Notes: generated by a model not told the origin, from the sequence alone. A stretch of DNA of 64,000 bases from Planococcus maritimus (GCF_001687625.2 NZ_CP016538.2:344001-408000), one strand, 5' to 3'. Shown: positions 47,915 through 57,289, numbered from the stretch's first letter. Translations and numbers: made by a program.

Positions 47915-49414
47915 ATGAAGTTGCAATTTGCACGAATTCCCGGGGTACACATATTAAAATCATTCGGGCCAGAGTCAGCGGACATTCAGGCGATTGTCTA
48001 CAACTCTTCTTCGGCACGGAATGGTTCTGCATTTTTCTGCGTTATTGGAGAGAATACAGACGGACATCTATACATAGAGCCTGCGATCGAAAATGGTGCG
48101 CAGGCAATCATCGGCTCCAATGAAGAAATCTTGGCCCAGCAAGCTAAGCACCATCCAATGATCAGTTTTGTGCTGGTGGCGGATGTGCGGAATGCACTTG
48201 CACATACGGCGGATTTCTTTTTCAGCTCGCCGCAGAACGATTTGTTTAAAATCGGCGTAACGGGAACGAACGGCAAGACTACTACGGCTACGTATGCCCG
48301 CAATTTGTTCAACTTGCTGGGCACGCCTTGTGGGTTTATCGGCACGACAGGTGTCGAAACGGCTCAAGGCAAAGTGCCGTTTGAAAAGAGTACGCCAACA
48401 ACGCCAATCGCCTCGGACATCCACCAGATTTTCTCGATGCTAGTGGAGGCGGACACAGAGGCGGTCGCCATGGAAGTGTCTTCGACTGCGCTCGATCAGC
48501 AACGCGTGGAAGGTATTACGTTCGATGTGGCGATTCATACCAATTTATCTGAAGAGCATCTCGAATACCATAAAACTTTTGAGCATTACCGAGAGTCGAA
48601 GTTGAAATTATTCGAACGTGCGAAAGCGGCAGTCGTTAATCTCGATGATCCGGGCCTTAGTGAAGGTATTTTGGCGATGGCGGATTATCCGGTGCTGAGC
48701 TATAGCCACAATCCGGCTAGCGGTGCAGACCTCGTATGGGGGAATTACAGCGCCTCTGCGGAAGGCATGCGTTTTGAGCTGAATTATAAAGGCGACAGCC
48801 GAATAGTCGAAGCGCCATTATATGGCGATTACAATGCCGCGAATTTGACGGCAGCAATCGGAACGGCCTTGCATGCAGGGCATTCGATCGACCAAATCAT
48901 TGCCGTCTTGCCGAACATGCCACAAGTGGAAGGGCGCTTTCAAGTCATCAGAGGCCCTGAGGAACGAACAATTATCCTTGATTATGCCCATACTCCAGTG
49001 GCAATCGATGCGGTCTTGACCGAAGCCCGTAAATTGCCCCACCGGCGATTGATCGCTCTCATTGCCGGCATCGGTATTCGAGATTTCGCAAAGATGCCAA
49101 AAATGGCAAAAGCGTCTGAAGGAAAAGCGGACGTTCTGGTCGTAACGGTCGACCATCCAGGCTTTAACGATCCGGAAGATGTGGTCTCTGAAGTGATCAA
49201 AGGCTTTAGCGTCCCGTATCTGCAAAAAGTGCTGAGAGCGCCTACGCGCAAGCAGGCAGTGGAAAAAGCATTGGAAGAAAGCGGACCACAAGATATCGTC
49301 TTGCTTTCAAGTGGCTGCATCAACGGAGCCCAAATCATTAAAGGGGAGTATATCCCGCATTCTGATGAAGCGATAATCGAAGCGTTCTTCTCGAGCAAAA
49401 CTGGGGAATTTTAG
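47915..49414 (+). CDS. MurE-like UDP-MurNAc-tripeptide-synthetase paralogue
   Basis: A 499-residue Mur ligase with all three domains: UDP-binding N-domain, central ATPase with GTNGKTTT (about 114-122) and [18 protein letters not shown]...HLEYH, and a C-domain with LDYAHTP. In MurE the amino-acid specificity loop reads DNPR (meso-DAP) or DNPA/DDPA (lysine). Here it is [11 protein letters not shown] (about 411-421), so the added amino acid may differ. The usual SSHALDQ histidine is Thr. ATG 47915 behind AAGAGGAG. Could be a second MurE or a ligase on another acceptor. Confidence 0.85.
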   Translation: MKLQFARIPGVHILKSFGPESADIQAIVYNSSSARNGSAFFCVIGENTDGHLYIEPAIENGAQAIIGSNEEILAQQAKHHPMISFVLVADVRNALAHTADFFFSSPQNDLFKIGVTGTNGKTTTATYARNLFNLLGTPCGFIGTTGVETAQGKVPFEKSTPTTPIASDIHQIFSMLVEADTEAVAMEVSSTALDQQRVEGITFDVAIHTNLSEEHLEYHKTFEHYRESKLKLFERAKAAVVNLDDPGLSEGILAMADYPVLSYSHNPASGADLVWGNYSASAEGMRFELNYKGDSRIVEAPLYGDYNAANLTAAIGTALHAGHSIDQIIAVLPNMPQVEGRFQVIRGPEERTIILDYAHTPVAIDAVLTEARKLPHRRLIALIAGIGIRDFAKMPKMAKASEGKADVLVVTVDHPGFNDPEDVVSEVIKGFSVPYLQKVLRAPTRKQAVEKALEESGPQDIVLLSSGCINGAQIIKGEYIPHSDEAIIEAFFSSKTGEF

Positions 49415-49433
49415 CGGCGAGGGTCGCTTTTTT
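49413..49433 (+). terminator. Short terminator at the MurE-like stop
   Basis: AGCGGC / GTCGCT (one G-T pair), GAGG loop and TTTTTT; starts within the stop codon. Confidence 0.6.
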
Positions 49434-49494
49434 CGCGTGGAATGTGTTTAATAGAAGAGAAGCTAGATCAAGAATAAGAATTGGAGTGAATGGA

Positions 49495-50877
49495 ATGCAG
49501 TATCGTACAGAAAAAGACACGATCGGTGAAATTCAAGTTGAAGCTGACAAAATGTGGGGCGCGCAAACACAGCGCAGCGTCCAAAACTTTGCCATCGGAA
49601 CAGAACGTATGCCCCATGAAGTGGTCATGGCATTTGCTCAATTGAAAAAAGCGACAGCTAAAGCGAACCATAAGCTCGGCAAGATGTCCGACGCGAAGAT
49701 GCGAGCGATCGAAACGGCTGCCAACGAAGTCATTGCGGGCAAATGGAACGATCATTTCCCACTCGTCGTCTGGCAAACCGGGAGCGGCACACAGTCCAAT
49801 ATGAACATGAACGAAGTATTGGCGCGTCGCGGAAACGAAATTTTGGCGGAGCAGGGATCGGATGAAAAACTTCACCCGAACGATGACGTCAATATGTCCC
49901 AAAGCTCGAACGATACGTACCCGACGGCAATGCACGTTGCTGGCGTTTTAGCAGTTACGGAGCAATTGATCCCAGCGGTCCAGAAGTTGAAAACGACACT
50001 GGATGAAAAAGCGAAGAAATTCGACGAAGTCATCAAAATCGGCCGTACGCATTTACAGGATGCTACACCGCTCACATTAGGCCAGGAAATCAGCGGCTGG
50101 CGTCACATGTTGGTGAAAAGCGAACGCATGATCAAAGAAAGCGTTGAGCATATGCGTGAACTGGCAATCGGCGGAACAGCCGTCGGCACAGGCATCAACG
50201 CAGACCCGAAATTCGGCGGCTATGTGGCGGAATTCATCGCACAAGCGGTCGGCACGGAATTTACTTCAGCGGAAAACAAATTCCATGCATTGACTAGCCA
50301 CGATGAAATGGTCTACGTGCACGGAGCAGTGAAAGCACTTGCTGCGGATGCGATGAAGATCGCGAATGACGTCCGTTGGCTTGCAAGCGGCCCACGCAGC
50401 GGCATCGGCGAGATCACGATTCCAGCGAATGAGCCAGGCAGCTCGATCATGCCAGGGAAAGTCAACCCGACGCAAAGTGAAGCCTTGACGATGGTATCAG
50501 CACAAGTCATGGGTAATGACGCGGCGATCGGCTTTGCGGCAAGCCAAGGGAATTTTGAACTCAATGTCTTCAAACCGGTCATTGCCTATAACTTCTTGCA
50601 ATCGGTTCGCTTGCTGACAGATTCACTCATTTCCTTCAACGACAATTGTGCGATCGGCATCGAAGTGAATTTGGACGTCATCGAAAATCACGTGAAAAAC
50701 TCGTTGATGCTCGTGACCTCTCTCAACCCGCATATCGGCTACGAGAAAGCGGCAGCCATTGCCAAGCAAGCTCATAACGAAGGCACCACATTAAAAGAAT
50801 CAGCAGTGAAGAGCGGCCATTTGACGTCGGAGCAATTCGACGAATGGGTACGCCCGGAGAATATGGTAGGAAAATAA
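49495..50877 (+). CDS. fumC: Fumarate hydratase class II
   Basis: A 460-residue fumarase/aspartase superfamily enzyme: [14 protein letters not shown] (about 98-111), [30 protein letters not shown] and the mobile signature loop [13 protein letters not shown] with the catalytic serine region. It interconverts fumarate and malate in the TCA cycle (citG/fumC of Bacillus). ATG 49495 behind TTGGAGTG; a longer in-frame start at 49444 overlaps the upstream region without a site. Confidence 0.96.
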   Translation: MQYRTEKDTIGEIQVEADKMWGAQTQRSVQNFAIGTERMPHEVVMAFAQLKKATAKANHKLGKMSDAKMRAIETAANEVIAGKWNDHFPLVVWQTGSGTQSNMNMNEVLARRGNEILAEQGSDEKLHPNDDVNMSQSSNDTYPTAMHVAGVLAVTEQLIPAVQKLKTTLDEKAKKFDEVIKIGRTHLQDATPLTLGQEISGWRHMLVKSERMIKESVEHMRELAIGGTAVGTGINADPKFGGYVAEFIAQAVGTEFTSAENKFHALTSHDEMVYVHGAVKALAADAMKIANDVRWLASGPRSGIGEITIPANEPGSSIMPGKVNPTQSEALTMVSAQVMGNDAAIGFAASQGNFELNVFKPVIAYNFLQSVRLLTDSLISFNDNCAIGIEVNLDVIENHVKNSLMLVTSLNPHIGYEKAAAIAKQAHNEGTTLKESAVKSGHLTSEQFDEWVRPENMVGK

Positions 50878-50880
50878 TGC

Positions 50881-50911
50881 AAACAGCCGGGAAATCCCCG
50901 GCTGTTTTTTT
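50881..50911 (+). terminator. Intrinsic terminator
   Basis: AAACAGCCGGG / CCCGGCTGTTT and T-run TTTTTTT. Confidence 0.87.
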
Positions 50912-50959
50912 ATGCGACAAGGAGTTTGGCGGTAGGAAATAGAAGTAGAGGGAACGAGA

Positions 50960-51085
50960 GTGATGAAATCGCTCCAGGCGGACGCTTTCCGCGGGCATGG
51001 CTTGAGCCTCCTCGGTCGCTATGCTCCCTGTGGGGTCTCAAGACTCATGCTATTCCCGCAGGAGTCGCCGCCTTCTACTCTTTCA
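50960..51085 (+). repeat. Short dispersed GAGCC/GGGTCTC repeat (family A/C core)
   Basis: Contains GGACGCTTTCCGCGGGC, TTGAGCCTCCTCGGTCGC, CTCCCTGTGGGGTCTCAAG and CCCGCAGGAGTCGCCGCC. This is the common core of repeats A and C without their tails. Its ends can pair (GCGGGC / GCCGCC-type arms). It lies between two co-directional genes, unlike families B and C. Confidence 0.65.
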
Positions 51086-51133
51086 TCAAGACTATTAATA
51101 GCAAGATAAAAGAAATTACAGAAGAGGTGCAGT

Positions 51134-51796
51134 ATGCAAAAACCATTTATCACATCATGGAGCGGCGGCAAGGACTCCGCTTTGGCCTATTACCGGGCGG
51201 TGCAGCAAGGGCATGTGCCAATCGCATTGTTCACGATGTTTGAAGAAGACGGGGAACGGTCGAAATCCCACGGACTGAAACAGCAGATTTTAGAAGCACA
51301 AGCGGAACGAATGGGCTTGCCATTAGTGATCGGTAAAGCCGATTGGTCAGGATACGAAGAGGAATTTATCCACCATTTGCAGAATTTTAAAGAACAAGGC
51401 ATCGAACTGGGTGTCTACGGCGATATTGACTTGCAGGACCATCTCGATTGGGTAGAAAAAGTCAGTGACAAGGCAGGACTTGAAGTTTTGCATCCGCTCT
51501 GGCAAGAAGCCCGCCGGTCATTATTGGAAGAGCTGATCGAAGAAGAGTTTAAAGCTGTGATTACGGTAGTTGATACCGCGCGTGTCGGAGAGGAGTTTCT
51601 CGGACGCGTCTTCACCCGGGAACTGATCGAAGAATTGGAAGCACTCGGCATTGATGCCTGCGGAGAAGAAGGGGAATTCCATACGACATTGGTGGATGGC
51701 CCGATTTTTGTCGAGCCGTTGCCAGTGGAGCTTGGAACCATTGTGCACAACGGCCAGTACGCGATGCTTGAGGTGAAACTTCAAACAGGGGAGTGA
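51134..51796 (+). CDS. Dph6-like ATP pyrophosphatase (diphthine--ammonia ligase family)
   Basis: A 220-residue N-type ATP-PPase: PP-loop WSGGKDSALAYY (about 9-20), SHGLKQQILEAQAERMGLPL, a GDIDLQDHLDWV block, and CGEEGEFHTTLVDGPIF (about 176-192), all hallmarks of the MJ0570/Dph6 family. In eukaryotes and archaea this makes diphthamide, which bacteria lack, so the bacterial substrate is unknown. It sits seven bases before a tandem acetyltransferase gene, probably one operon. Confidence 0.85.
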   Translation: MQKPFITSWSGGKDSALAYYRAVQQGHVPIALFTMFEEDGERSKSHGLKQQILEAQAERMGLPLVIGKADWSGYEEEFIHHLQNFKEQGIELGVYGDIDLQDHLDWVEKVSDKAGLEVLHPLWQEARRSLLEELIEEEFKAVITVVDTARVGEEFLGRVFTRELIEELEALGIDACGEEGEFHTTLVDGPIFVEPLPVELGTIVHNGQYAMLEVKLQTGE

Positions 51797-51802
51797 TGAA
51801 AT

Positions 51803-52798
51803 GTGATCCAGATCATCAGTGTTGAAGAAAAGCATATCCGCCAAATGTCTGCATTGCTGTCAAAACGCCAAGCGAGGGAGCGGAAGATTTTCCCGTACCT
51901 GCCGGATAAATTTGAGGAAATTGACGAGGCGGAAGTGGTTATTCGTAAACAGCTCGAGCGTCCTTATGTCAGCGGCGTGGTTGCTGTGCGCGGCATCGAC
52001 GTCATCGGGTACCTGATTTATGAGTTTAAAGAAGAAGCGCATCGCGGCCGTTACGTATGGATGGATTATGAATCGATGGCTATCAGTGAGCATGAACATC
52101 CGCGCCTATTGCGCTTATTGTATGCAGATGCCGGAACAGAGTGGATCAAGCATGGCTATTTCCATCATGTGCTGATGGCGTCACTCGGAGACGAAATGGT
52201 ATTCGAGCAATGGATTGATCAAGGATTCGCCTTCGAGCAGAAATACGCCATCCTGTCACTGGATGATTACGAACCCAAAAACGGGACGTTGCCGGATCTT
52301 GAATTTCGCCGTGGCACGCAAGCAGATGCGCCGCTGTTGAAAAAGATGGCAGTATGGAACAGCATTCACCAAGCCGCTGCTCCGTCCTGGCATCCGATTA
52401 CGAGAGAAACGATGGAAAATGTCCAAGAAAGTTATATGGCATTGACAGAAGACGAAGAAGCCTATCTTTGGCTCGTTGCCCAAGGTGAGCAAGCGGCCGG
52501 CTTCCATGTGTATTTTCGAAAAGAAGATTCTTTTAGCTTAGTAACACCCGAAAATTGCGTAGAATTGCCTGCCGCTTCGACCAATCCGGATATGCGTGGT
52601 CGCGGCATTGGCCGTGCACTGGCAAACTATTGCTTTGGGGAATTAAAGAAAGAAGGCTATGATTATATTTTTGCCGACTGGCATACGCCAAACCAAATGG
52701 CGTCTTATTTCTGGCCGCGGATGGGTTTCCAACCGGTCATGGTCAGGATGTCGCGTCAAATCGATCCGCGCATTTCATGGGCGCACGGACAGGACTAA
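51803..52798 (+). CDS. Tandem GNAT acetyltransferase
   Basis: A 331-residue protein with two GNAT-like halves (about 1-150 and 165-331). The second half has the clear acetyl-CoA loop NPDMRGRGIGRALANY (about 268-283) and YFWPRMGFQPV; the first is degenerate. GTG 51803 has GGGGAGTG upstream and follows the Dph6-like gene by six bases, so the two are probably coupled. Substrate unknown. Confidence 0.82.
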   Translation: MIQIISVEEKHIRQMSALLSKRQARERKIFPYLPDKFEEIDEAEVVIRKQLERPYVSGVVAVRGIDVIGYLIYEFKEEAHRGRYVWMDYESMAISEHEHPRLLRLLYADAGTEWIKHGYFHHVLMASLGDEMVFEQWIDQGFAFEQKYAILSLDDYEPKNGTLPDLEFRRGTQADAPLLKKMAVWNSIHQAAAPSWHPITRETMENVQESYMALTEDEEAYLWLVAQGEQAAGFHVYFRKEDSFSLVTPENCVELPAASTNPDMRGRGIGRALANYCFGELKKEGYDYIFADWHTPNQMASYFWPRMGFQPVMVRMSRQIDPRISWAHGQD

Positions 52799-52816
52799 GA
52801 GCGAGCATCGCTTTAC

Positions 52817-52845
52817 TTGCTCCTGAAAATCAACTTCGTTATACT
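52817..52845 (+). promoter_or_regulatory. Promoter candidate upstream of the atypical BCCT gene
   Basis: TTGCTC (52817-52822), 17-base spacer, TATACT (52840-52845). The transcript would start near 52852 and meet the terminator at 52891 within about 40 bases, so read-through would be needed to reach the BCCT gene. Confidence 0.45.
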
Positions 52846-52890
52846 CGTGGGCGTGTTGGAAATGACAATATTTCCTGGGCTTTTCCCCTG

Positions 52891-52924
52891 AAAAAACTAC
52901 ATCTCTTTGTAGTTTTTTCTTTTT
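52891..52924 (+). terminator. Terminator or attenuator before the BCCT gene
   Basis: AAAAAACTACA / TGTAGTTTTTT perfect 11-bp stem with a long T-run. It ends the Dph6-GNAT operon. If the promoter at 52817 is real it is also a leader terminator; a small hairpin GGAAAT/ATTTCC precedes it. Confidence 0.82.
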
Positions 52925-52989
52925 TTGTGGTTATAACAAGGAATCTAGAGGGAAGGCAAGAAAGGGATTAACTAATTGAGGGGGATTCG

Positions 52990-54567
52990 ATGAAAAAGAA
53001 AGGCTTGATCGATTACCGGATTTTTCTTCCGGCTTTGATCATTATCATCGCAATCAGCGTTCCACTTGCGCTTTATGAAAGCCGTTCACTGGAATTGCTG
53101 AATGGGATTTTTACGACAATTGTTGACGTATTCAGCTGGGGCTATCTCTGGTACGGCATTATATTAGTTGGGGCTGCGTTGTATTTTTCGTATTCCAAAT
53201 ACGGTGATATCGTGCTCGGCGACCCGGCAGAAAAACCGCGCTTGACTTTATTTGAGTATGCTTCCATTTTAATCGCCATGGGACTCGGTTCGACAATTAT
53301 GCGCACCGGTATGCTGCAATGGACATCGGTTGCGAACAACCCGCCGGCCGGCATGGACGCAGGTTCGCCGGAATCGATCCTGATGGGCAACGCCTACAGC
53401 ATGTTCTTGTGGGGCTTTCAAGTATTCGCGATTTTCGTCATGATCGCGCCGGCGATGGCTTATACATTGCACGTCAAGAAAAAACCGATGATGCGCATGT
53501 CTGAAGCGGCACGTCCGGTGTTCGGTGATAAATTAACGGATGGCTGGGCAGGACGCTTGCTCGATATCTTGTTCTTGCTCAGCATCATGACCGGGGCAGC
53601 GGTCACGCTCGGCCTAGGTGCGCCGATCATCACATACAACCTGTCCGCTTTGCTAAACATTGACGTAACGTTCGTGTTGACGCTCATTGTCACGATTGTG
53701 TGGGTAGCGCTGTTTTCCGTCAGTGCCTATCTGGGTGTGGAAAAAGGCATCAAGCGGCTCAGTACCTTTAATATCTATTTAGCAGGCGCCTTTACCGTCT
53801 TTATTTTATTGGCAGGGCCAGGCGTCTTTATCTTGAATTACTTCTCGGACAGCGTTGCTTCGCTGTTCACCAATTACTTGAGTTTTTCACTCAATACGGA
53901 CTCGGTCTACCAAGGCGCGGCGTCGCATGTGCAAAGCAATACGGTGTTCTGGTTTGCTTATAGCGCTACATGGGCGATGCTGCATTCGGTCTTTGCGGCC
54001 CGTATCTCGAGAGGCCGTACCATTCGTGAGATGATCATGACCTACCTATTGGCACCGACTCTATTGTCTTGGATCGCGACAGGCGTTCTCGGCGGGCTTG
54101 GTGTTCACCGTTACTTAACGGGAGAATTACCGATTTTGGATATGGTGAAGGAAAACCGGATGGCAGTTATTCCTGAAATTCTGGCTACCTTGCCGCTTGG
54201 CGGACTCGCAATTGTCGTCTTTATCATCGTCGCGCTGATTTTCCTGACGACGACGCTCGATTCGACGACTTACACGATTGCGGCTTATACGAGTACGCTC
54301 GATATGAGTAAAAACGAACCGCCGAAAATTTTGCGTATCCTAGTGGCTGGCATCATCACCGTCATTTCGCTGGTGCTCATGAGAATCGGCGGCTTGGCAC
54401 CACTAGAAGTCGTTTCTGGTTTGATGGGCTTGCCAATCATTTTTATCACCTTCCTGATGATTTATTCAGCGAAAAAAATGATGGACCAAGACCGGGCATG
54501 GCTTACGAATGTGCGGGACAAAGAAACACCTTTGAAACGGTCGAAGCAGAGAACGAAAAGCGAATAA
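52990..54567 (+). CDS. Atypical BCCT family transporter
   Basis: A 525-residue, 12-helix BCCT carrier. The RISRGRTIREMIMTYLLAPT segment and general layout are clear. The substrate-binding features differ from betaine carriers: helix 3 reads AMGLGSTIMRTGMLQW in place of the GMGxGxxxW/Y...EP motif, and the helix-8 aromatic box reads WFAYSATWAMLHS instead of YWAWWxSWAPF. The cargo is therefore probably not glycine betaine. Starts ATG 52990 behind GAGGGGG. C-terminal tail is basic (LKRSKQRTKSE). Confidence 0.85.
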   Translation: MKKKGLIDYRIFLPALIIIIAISVPLALYESRSLELLNGIFTTIVDVFSWGYLWYGIILVGAALYFSYSKYGDIVLGDPAEKPRLTLFEYASILIAMGLGSTIMRTGMLQWTSVANNPPAGMDAGSPESILMGNAYSMFLWGFQVFAIFVMIAPAMAYTLHVKKKPMMRMSEAARPVFGDKLTDGWAGRLLDILFLLSIMTGAAVTLGLGAPIITYNLSALLNIDVTFVLTLIVTIVWVALFSVSAYLGVEKGIKRLSTFNIYLAGAFTVFILLAGPGVFILNYFSDSVASLFTNYLSFSLNTDSVYQGAASHVQSNTVFWFAYSATWAMLHSVFAARISRGRTIREMIMTYLLAPTLLSWIATGVLGGLGVHRYLTGELPILDMVKENRMAVIPEILATLPLGGLAIVVFIIVALIFLTTTLDSTTYTIAAYTSTLDMSKNEPPKILRILVAGIITVISLVLMRIGGLAPLEVVSGLMGLPIIFITFLMIYSAKKMMDQDRAWLTNVRDKETPLKRSKQRTKSE

Positions 54568-54584
54568 GTGTTCAGCTTATCTGG

Positions 54585-54627
54585 GCGCCCGGCTTTCATC
54601 GTATCGAACGAAAACCGGGCGCTTTTG
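54585..54627 (+). terminator. Intrinsic terminator
   Basis: GCGCCCGG / CCGGGCGC with a 22-base loop and CTTTTG. The following bases to 54802 show no gene I can support. Confidence 0.75.
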
Positions 54628-54802
54628 TGTGTAGAAAACAATCAATCGCCTCTTCTGACAAGGAAATTCTGGACAAATTTGGTTGTAGCGTGGAAGATAA
54701 AGATAACGTCATCGGTTCGAATGCTGAAAGTAAGAAACCGATCGGCTAATTGACGAATGTTAAAAGTGTAAATGACCGACTCGTTAAAGGGAGTGTTGAA
54801 AA

Positions 54803-55222
54803 ATGTACAAGAAAATTCTACTTGCTGTGGACGGTTCTGACCATTCAGTCCGCGCAGCTAAAGAAGCCGTGAAAATTGCAAAAGGATCTGAAGATTCACA
54901 GGTCACCATCGTTTTTGTAGCAGATCACGACAACGCAAAAAACGAAGTGCTTCACAGCGGCAGTTCCGCGGAGCTCGATTTCCAGCGCCGCAAGAAATTG
55001 CAGCCGGTCGAAGAAGCGATCGCATCGGAGAAAATCAAATACCGCGTCGAAATCCTACACGGGACGCCGGGCCCGGCGATTGTCGAATTCGCTAACGAAG
55101 AAGCGTTCGACATGCTCGTAATTGGCAGCCGGGGCTTGAATTCTCTGCAGGAAATGGTGCTTGGCAGCGTTAGCCACAAAGTGGTCAAGCGCGCGAACTG
55201 CCCGGTATTAATCGTCAAATAA
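54803..55222 (+). CDS. Universal stress protein, UspA family
   Basis: A 139-residue single USP domain: ILLAVDGSDHSVRAAKEAV at the N-terminus and the ATP-binding GSRGLNSLQEMVLGSVSHKVV (G-x2-G-x9-G-S pattern, about 107-127). This is the nucleotide-binding type. RBS AAAGGGAG. Single gene with its own terminator. Confidence 0.93.
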   Translation: MYKKILLAVDGSDHSVRAAKEAVKIAKGSEDSQVTIVFVADHDNAKNEVLHSGSSAELDFQRRKKLQPVEEAIASEKIKYRVEILHGTPGPAIVEFANEEAFDMLVIGSRGLNSLQEMVLGSVSHKVVKRANCPVLIVK

Positions 55223-55224
55223 GG

Positions 55225-55252
55225 AAAAGGGCTCCCGGGTGGAGCCCTTTTT
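55225..55252 (+). terminator. Intrinsic terminator
   Basis: AAAAGGGCTCC / GGAGCCCTTTT, 5-base loop. Confidence 0.87.
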
Positions 55253-55279
55253 GCTGTAGCAGGCAGGGAGGAGAACAAA

Positions 55280-56545
55280 GTGAAACATAATGCGCCAATA
55301 CATACGCCATTTTATTATGGCTGGGTCATCGTCGCGATTTCGGCGTTGTCGTATTTCTTTTCGGGACCTGGCCAAACATTTTCCAATGCTATTTTCATTG
55401 ATTATTATATCGAGGAGTTCGGATGGAGCCGTTCGACGGTGTCGGGAATTTATTCTGCGGCTACCTTGCTCGCTGGTTTCCTGATCTTCATGGTCGGCAG
55501 GCTGTTCGATAGTCAGGGAGCGCGCAAGATGGCGGTGATCATTTCTGGCTTGCTGGGGCTTGCTTGTTTGTTTAATGGCTTGATCGCCAACACCTTCATG
55601 CTGTTTGTTGGTTTCTTTTTCATCCGTTTGCTCGGACAAGGCTCCATGTCACTTACGCCAAAGTCATTGGTCCCTCAATGGTTTATCGTCAAAAGAGGGC
55701 GTGCACTCAGCTTGGCTGCACTTGGAGCGATGGTCGGTTCTGCGGTTTTTCCGCTGCTCAATGTGTGGTTGATTGAAACGGTTGGTTGGCGCATGGCGTG
55801 GATGTTGCTTGGTGCGTTTGTAGTGGTCATTTTCACGCCACTCGCGCTTTTGCTGATCCGCAACAAGCCGGAAGACATCGGCTTGCGTCCAGACGGGGAA
55901 GTGATTCCTGAAGGAGAAACGGCAGAAAAAAGCTTGTCAGCCGATATCAGTTGGACCGTGAAAGAAGCGCAAAAAACACGCGCTTTCTGGTTGCTGCTGT
56001 TTTGCGTCGCAACACCAGCCCTGGTGAACACAGGCATCACGTTCCATTTGGTGTCGATTTTCTCGCAACAATCATTGACACCCGAAGCGGCAGCGACCGT
56101 GCTCAGCTTGATGGCGGTCGTCGGTTTTCCTATCACATTCTTGGCCGGCTATTTGCTAGATAAAATCGAAGTGCGCTGGATGCTGGTCGCGTTATTTGCT
56201 GGGGAGATCCTGTTCATCTTGCTGCTCCAGCAAGCGACCGTTCTGTCGTTAGCGATCCTGTTTGGCGTTGTATGGGGAGTCGTGTCTGGAATTGAGCGGG
56301 TTACCTTAAGCATTGTCTGGCCCAATTACTACGGCCGGCAGTATATCGGCAGTATCAGTGGCATCGCCATGGCAGTTATGGTCATCGGTTCGGCTCTAGG
56401 CCCCTTGCCTTTTGGCTTGTTTTACGATTTTCTCGGCGGCTACGACGAAGCCTTAAGCTTTCTCCTCATTATCCCGGCCATGGCAATCGTCGCATCCATT
56501 CTAGCAAAACCACCCATAAAAGAAGAACTGAAAACAGAACAATAA
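55280..56545 (+). CDS. MFS transporter, oxalate/formate antiporter-like
   Basis: A 421-residue, 12-helix major facilitator: FYYGWVIVAISALSYFFSGPGQTFS at helix 1 is typical of the OFA/monocarboxylate group, GRLFDSQGARK is the loop 2-3 signature, and IRNKPEDIGLRPDGE precedes the central loop. It probably moves a small organic anion. GTG 55280 behind GGGAGGAG. Terminator shared with the converging recombinase-like gene. Confidence 0.88.
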   Translation: MKHNAPIHTPFYYGWVIVAISALSYFFSGPGQTFSNAIFIDYYIEEFGWSRSTVSGIYSAATLLAGFLIFMVGRLFDSQGARKMAVIISGLLGLACLFNGLIANTFMLFVGFFFIRLLGQGSMSLTPKSLVPQWFIVKRGRALSLAALGAMVGSAVFPLLNVWLIETVGWRMAWMLLGAFVVVIFTPLALLLIRNKPEDIGLRPDGEVIPEGETAEKSLSADISWTVKEAQKTRAFWLLLFCVATPALVNTGITFHLVSIFSQQSLTPEAAATVLSLMAVVGFPITFLAGYLLDKIEVRWMLVALFAGEILFILLLQQATVLSLAILFGVVWGVVSGIERVTLSIVWPNYYGRQYIGSISGIAMAVMVIGSALGPLPFGLFYDFLGGYDEALSFLLIIPAMAIVASILAKPPIKEELKTEQ

Positions 56546-56572
56546 AAAAAGAGCGCACTGGCGCTCTTTTTT
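56544..56572. terminator. Shared bidirectional terminator
   Basis: AAAAAGAGCGC / GCGCTCTTTTT, ACTG loop, between the MFS gene and the converging recombinase-like gene. Confidence 0.88.
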
Positions 56573-57113
56573 AATTCTCCAAATAACGATACAAAGTAGA
56601 CTTGCTAATGCCGGTCTGTTCTTTGATTTCCGCTAAGCTATGTGATTTGTTTTTATACATCTCGATTGCTTTTTTGACATTGGCATCGGGTTTGCGCGGA
56701 CGCCCGGCGTGCATGCCTTTTTGTTTGGCTTCCGTTAAGCCGGCTTTGGTTTTGGCGCTGATGGAGTCGCTTTGGAAGTCGGCAATCGCTTTTGTGATCT
56801 CCAAAAAAGAAAACGAAGTTCCTTTCGTAGTGTCGATCTGTTCTTCAACGGCATAAAGAAAGGCAGCCTTGTCTTCCAACACTTCCACCAAATCGACTAA
56901 ATGCCTTGTCGAATCCGCCAACACATGAAGTTTCATGACAACAATGTGGTCACCGGGTTTCACGGCTGCCATCATTGTGTCGAGCGCTATCCGCTGTTTG
57001 GGGGAACTATGTGATTCTATATGGATCGCCTCACAGCCGAACTCTTCAAAAAGGGCCTGCTGCTTGTGGCAGTCTAAATCTTCTTCAATGGCTCTTGCAT
57101 AACCGATTCGCAC
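56571..57113 (-). CDS. Serine-recombinase homologue without active-site residues, with intact HTH
   Basis: A 180-residue protein with resolvase/invertase architecture: N-terminal catalytic fold (1-115), linking helix (AIADFQSDSISAKTKAGLTEAKQKG) and C-terminal Hin-type HTH after HAGRPRKP (LAEIKEQTGISKSTLYRYL, 160-178). Active members carry YxRVST with the nucleophilic serine; here it is YARAIE (5-10), so Ile replaces Ser. The DRLGRS arginines are lost too (LHVLADS, 62-68). It should bind DNA but not recombine it. GTG 57113, AGGGG about 10 bases before. No inverted repeats or transposase nearby. Confidence 0.85.
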   Translation of the reverse strand: MRIGYARAIEEDLDCHKQQALFEEFGCEAIHIESHSSPKQRIALDTMMAAVKPGDHIVVMKLHVLADSTRHLVDLVEVLEDKAAFLYAVEEQIDTTKGTSFSFLEITKAIADFQSDSISAKTKAGLTEAKQKGMHAGRPRKPDANVKKAIEMYKNKSHSLAEIKEQTGISKSTLYRYLEN

Positions 57114-57126
57114 CTAAAAAAACCCC

Positions 57127-57152
57127 TCACTGTACAAAGTGAATACATTATA
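57127..57152 (-). promoter_or_regulatory. Promoter -10 and palindrome of the recombinase-like gene
   Basis: Minus-strand TATAAT at 57147-57152; the -35 is weak. TCACT-N6-AGTGA (57127-57142) lies exactly where transcription should begin, a typical repressor position, so the HTH protein may control itself. Confidence 0.5.
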
Positions 57153-57289
57153 ACATATTAATTTTTAATAAAAACGGCCCAAAAAGGTTCCATTAATGGA
57201 GCGTCGGTGCTAAACTGTTTTCATTGTGAAAAAATAAGATTTCCGGTTCAGCGGAAATTTGCAAATAACCAATAGAGGAGCACGACCAA

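Noticed and set aside
52800..52990. Known riboswitch class before the atypical BCCT gene
   Set aside because: Only two simple hairpins are seen; no consensus core of a known metabolite riboswitch could be recognised.
54498..54753. Frames of 83 and 61 codons after the BCCT gene
   Set aside because: They span the BCCT 3' end and its terminator; no ribosome binding site and no family-like features.
56571..57113. The recombinase-like gene as part of a transposon or integron
   Set aside because: No terminal inverted repeats, transposase, cargo genes or target duplication are visible, and the catalytic residues are missing.
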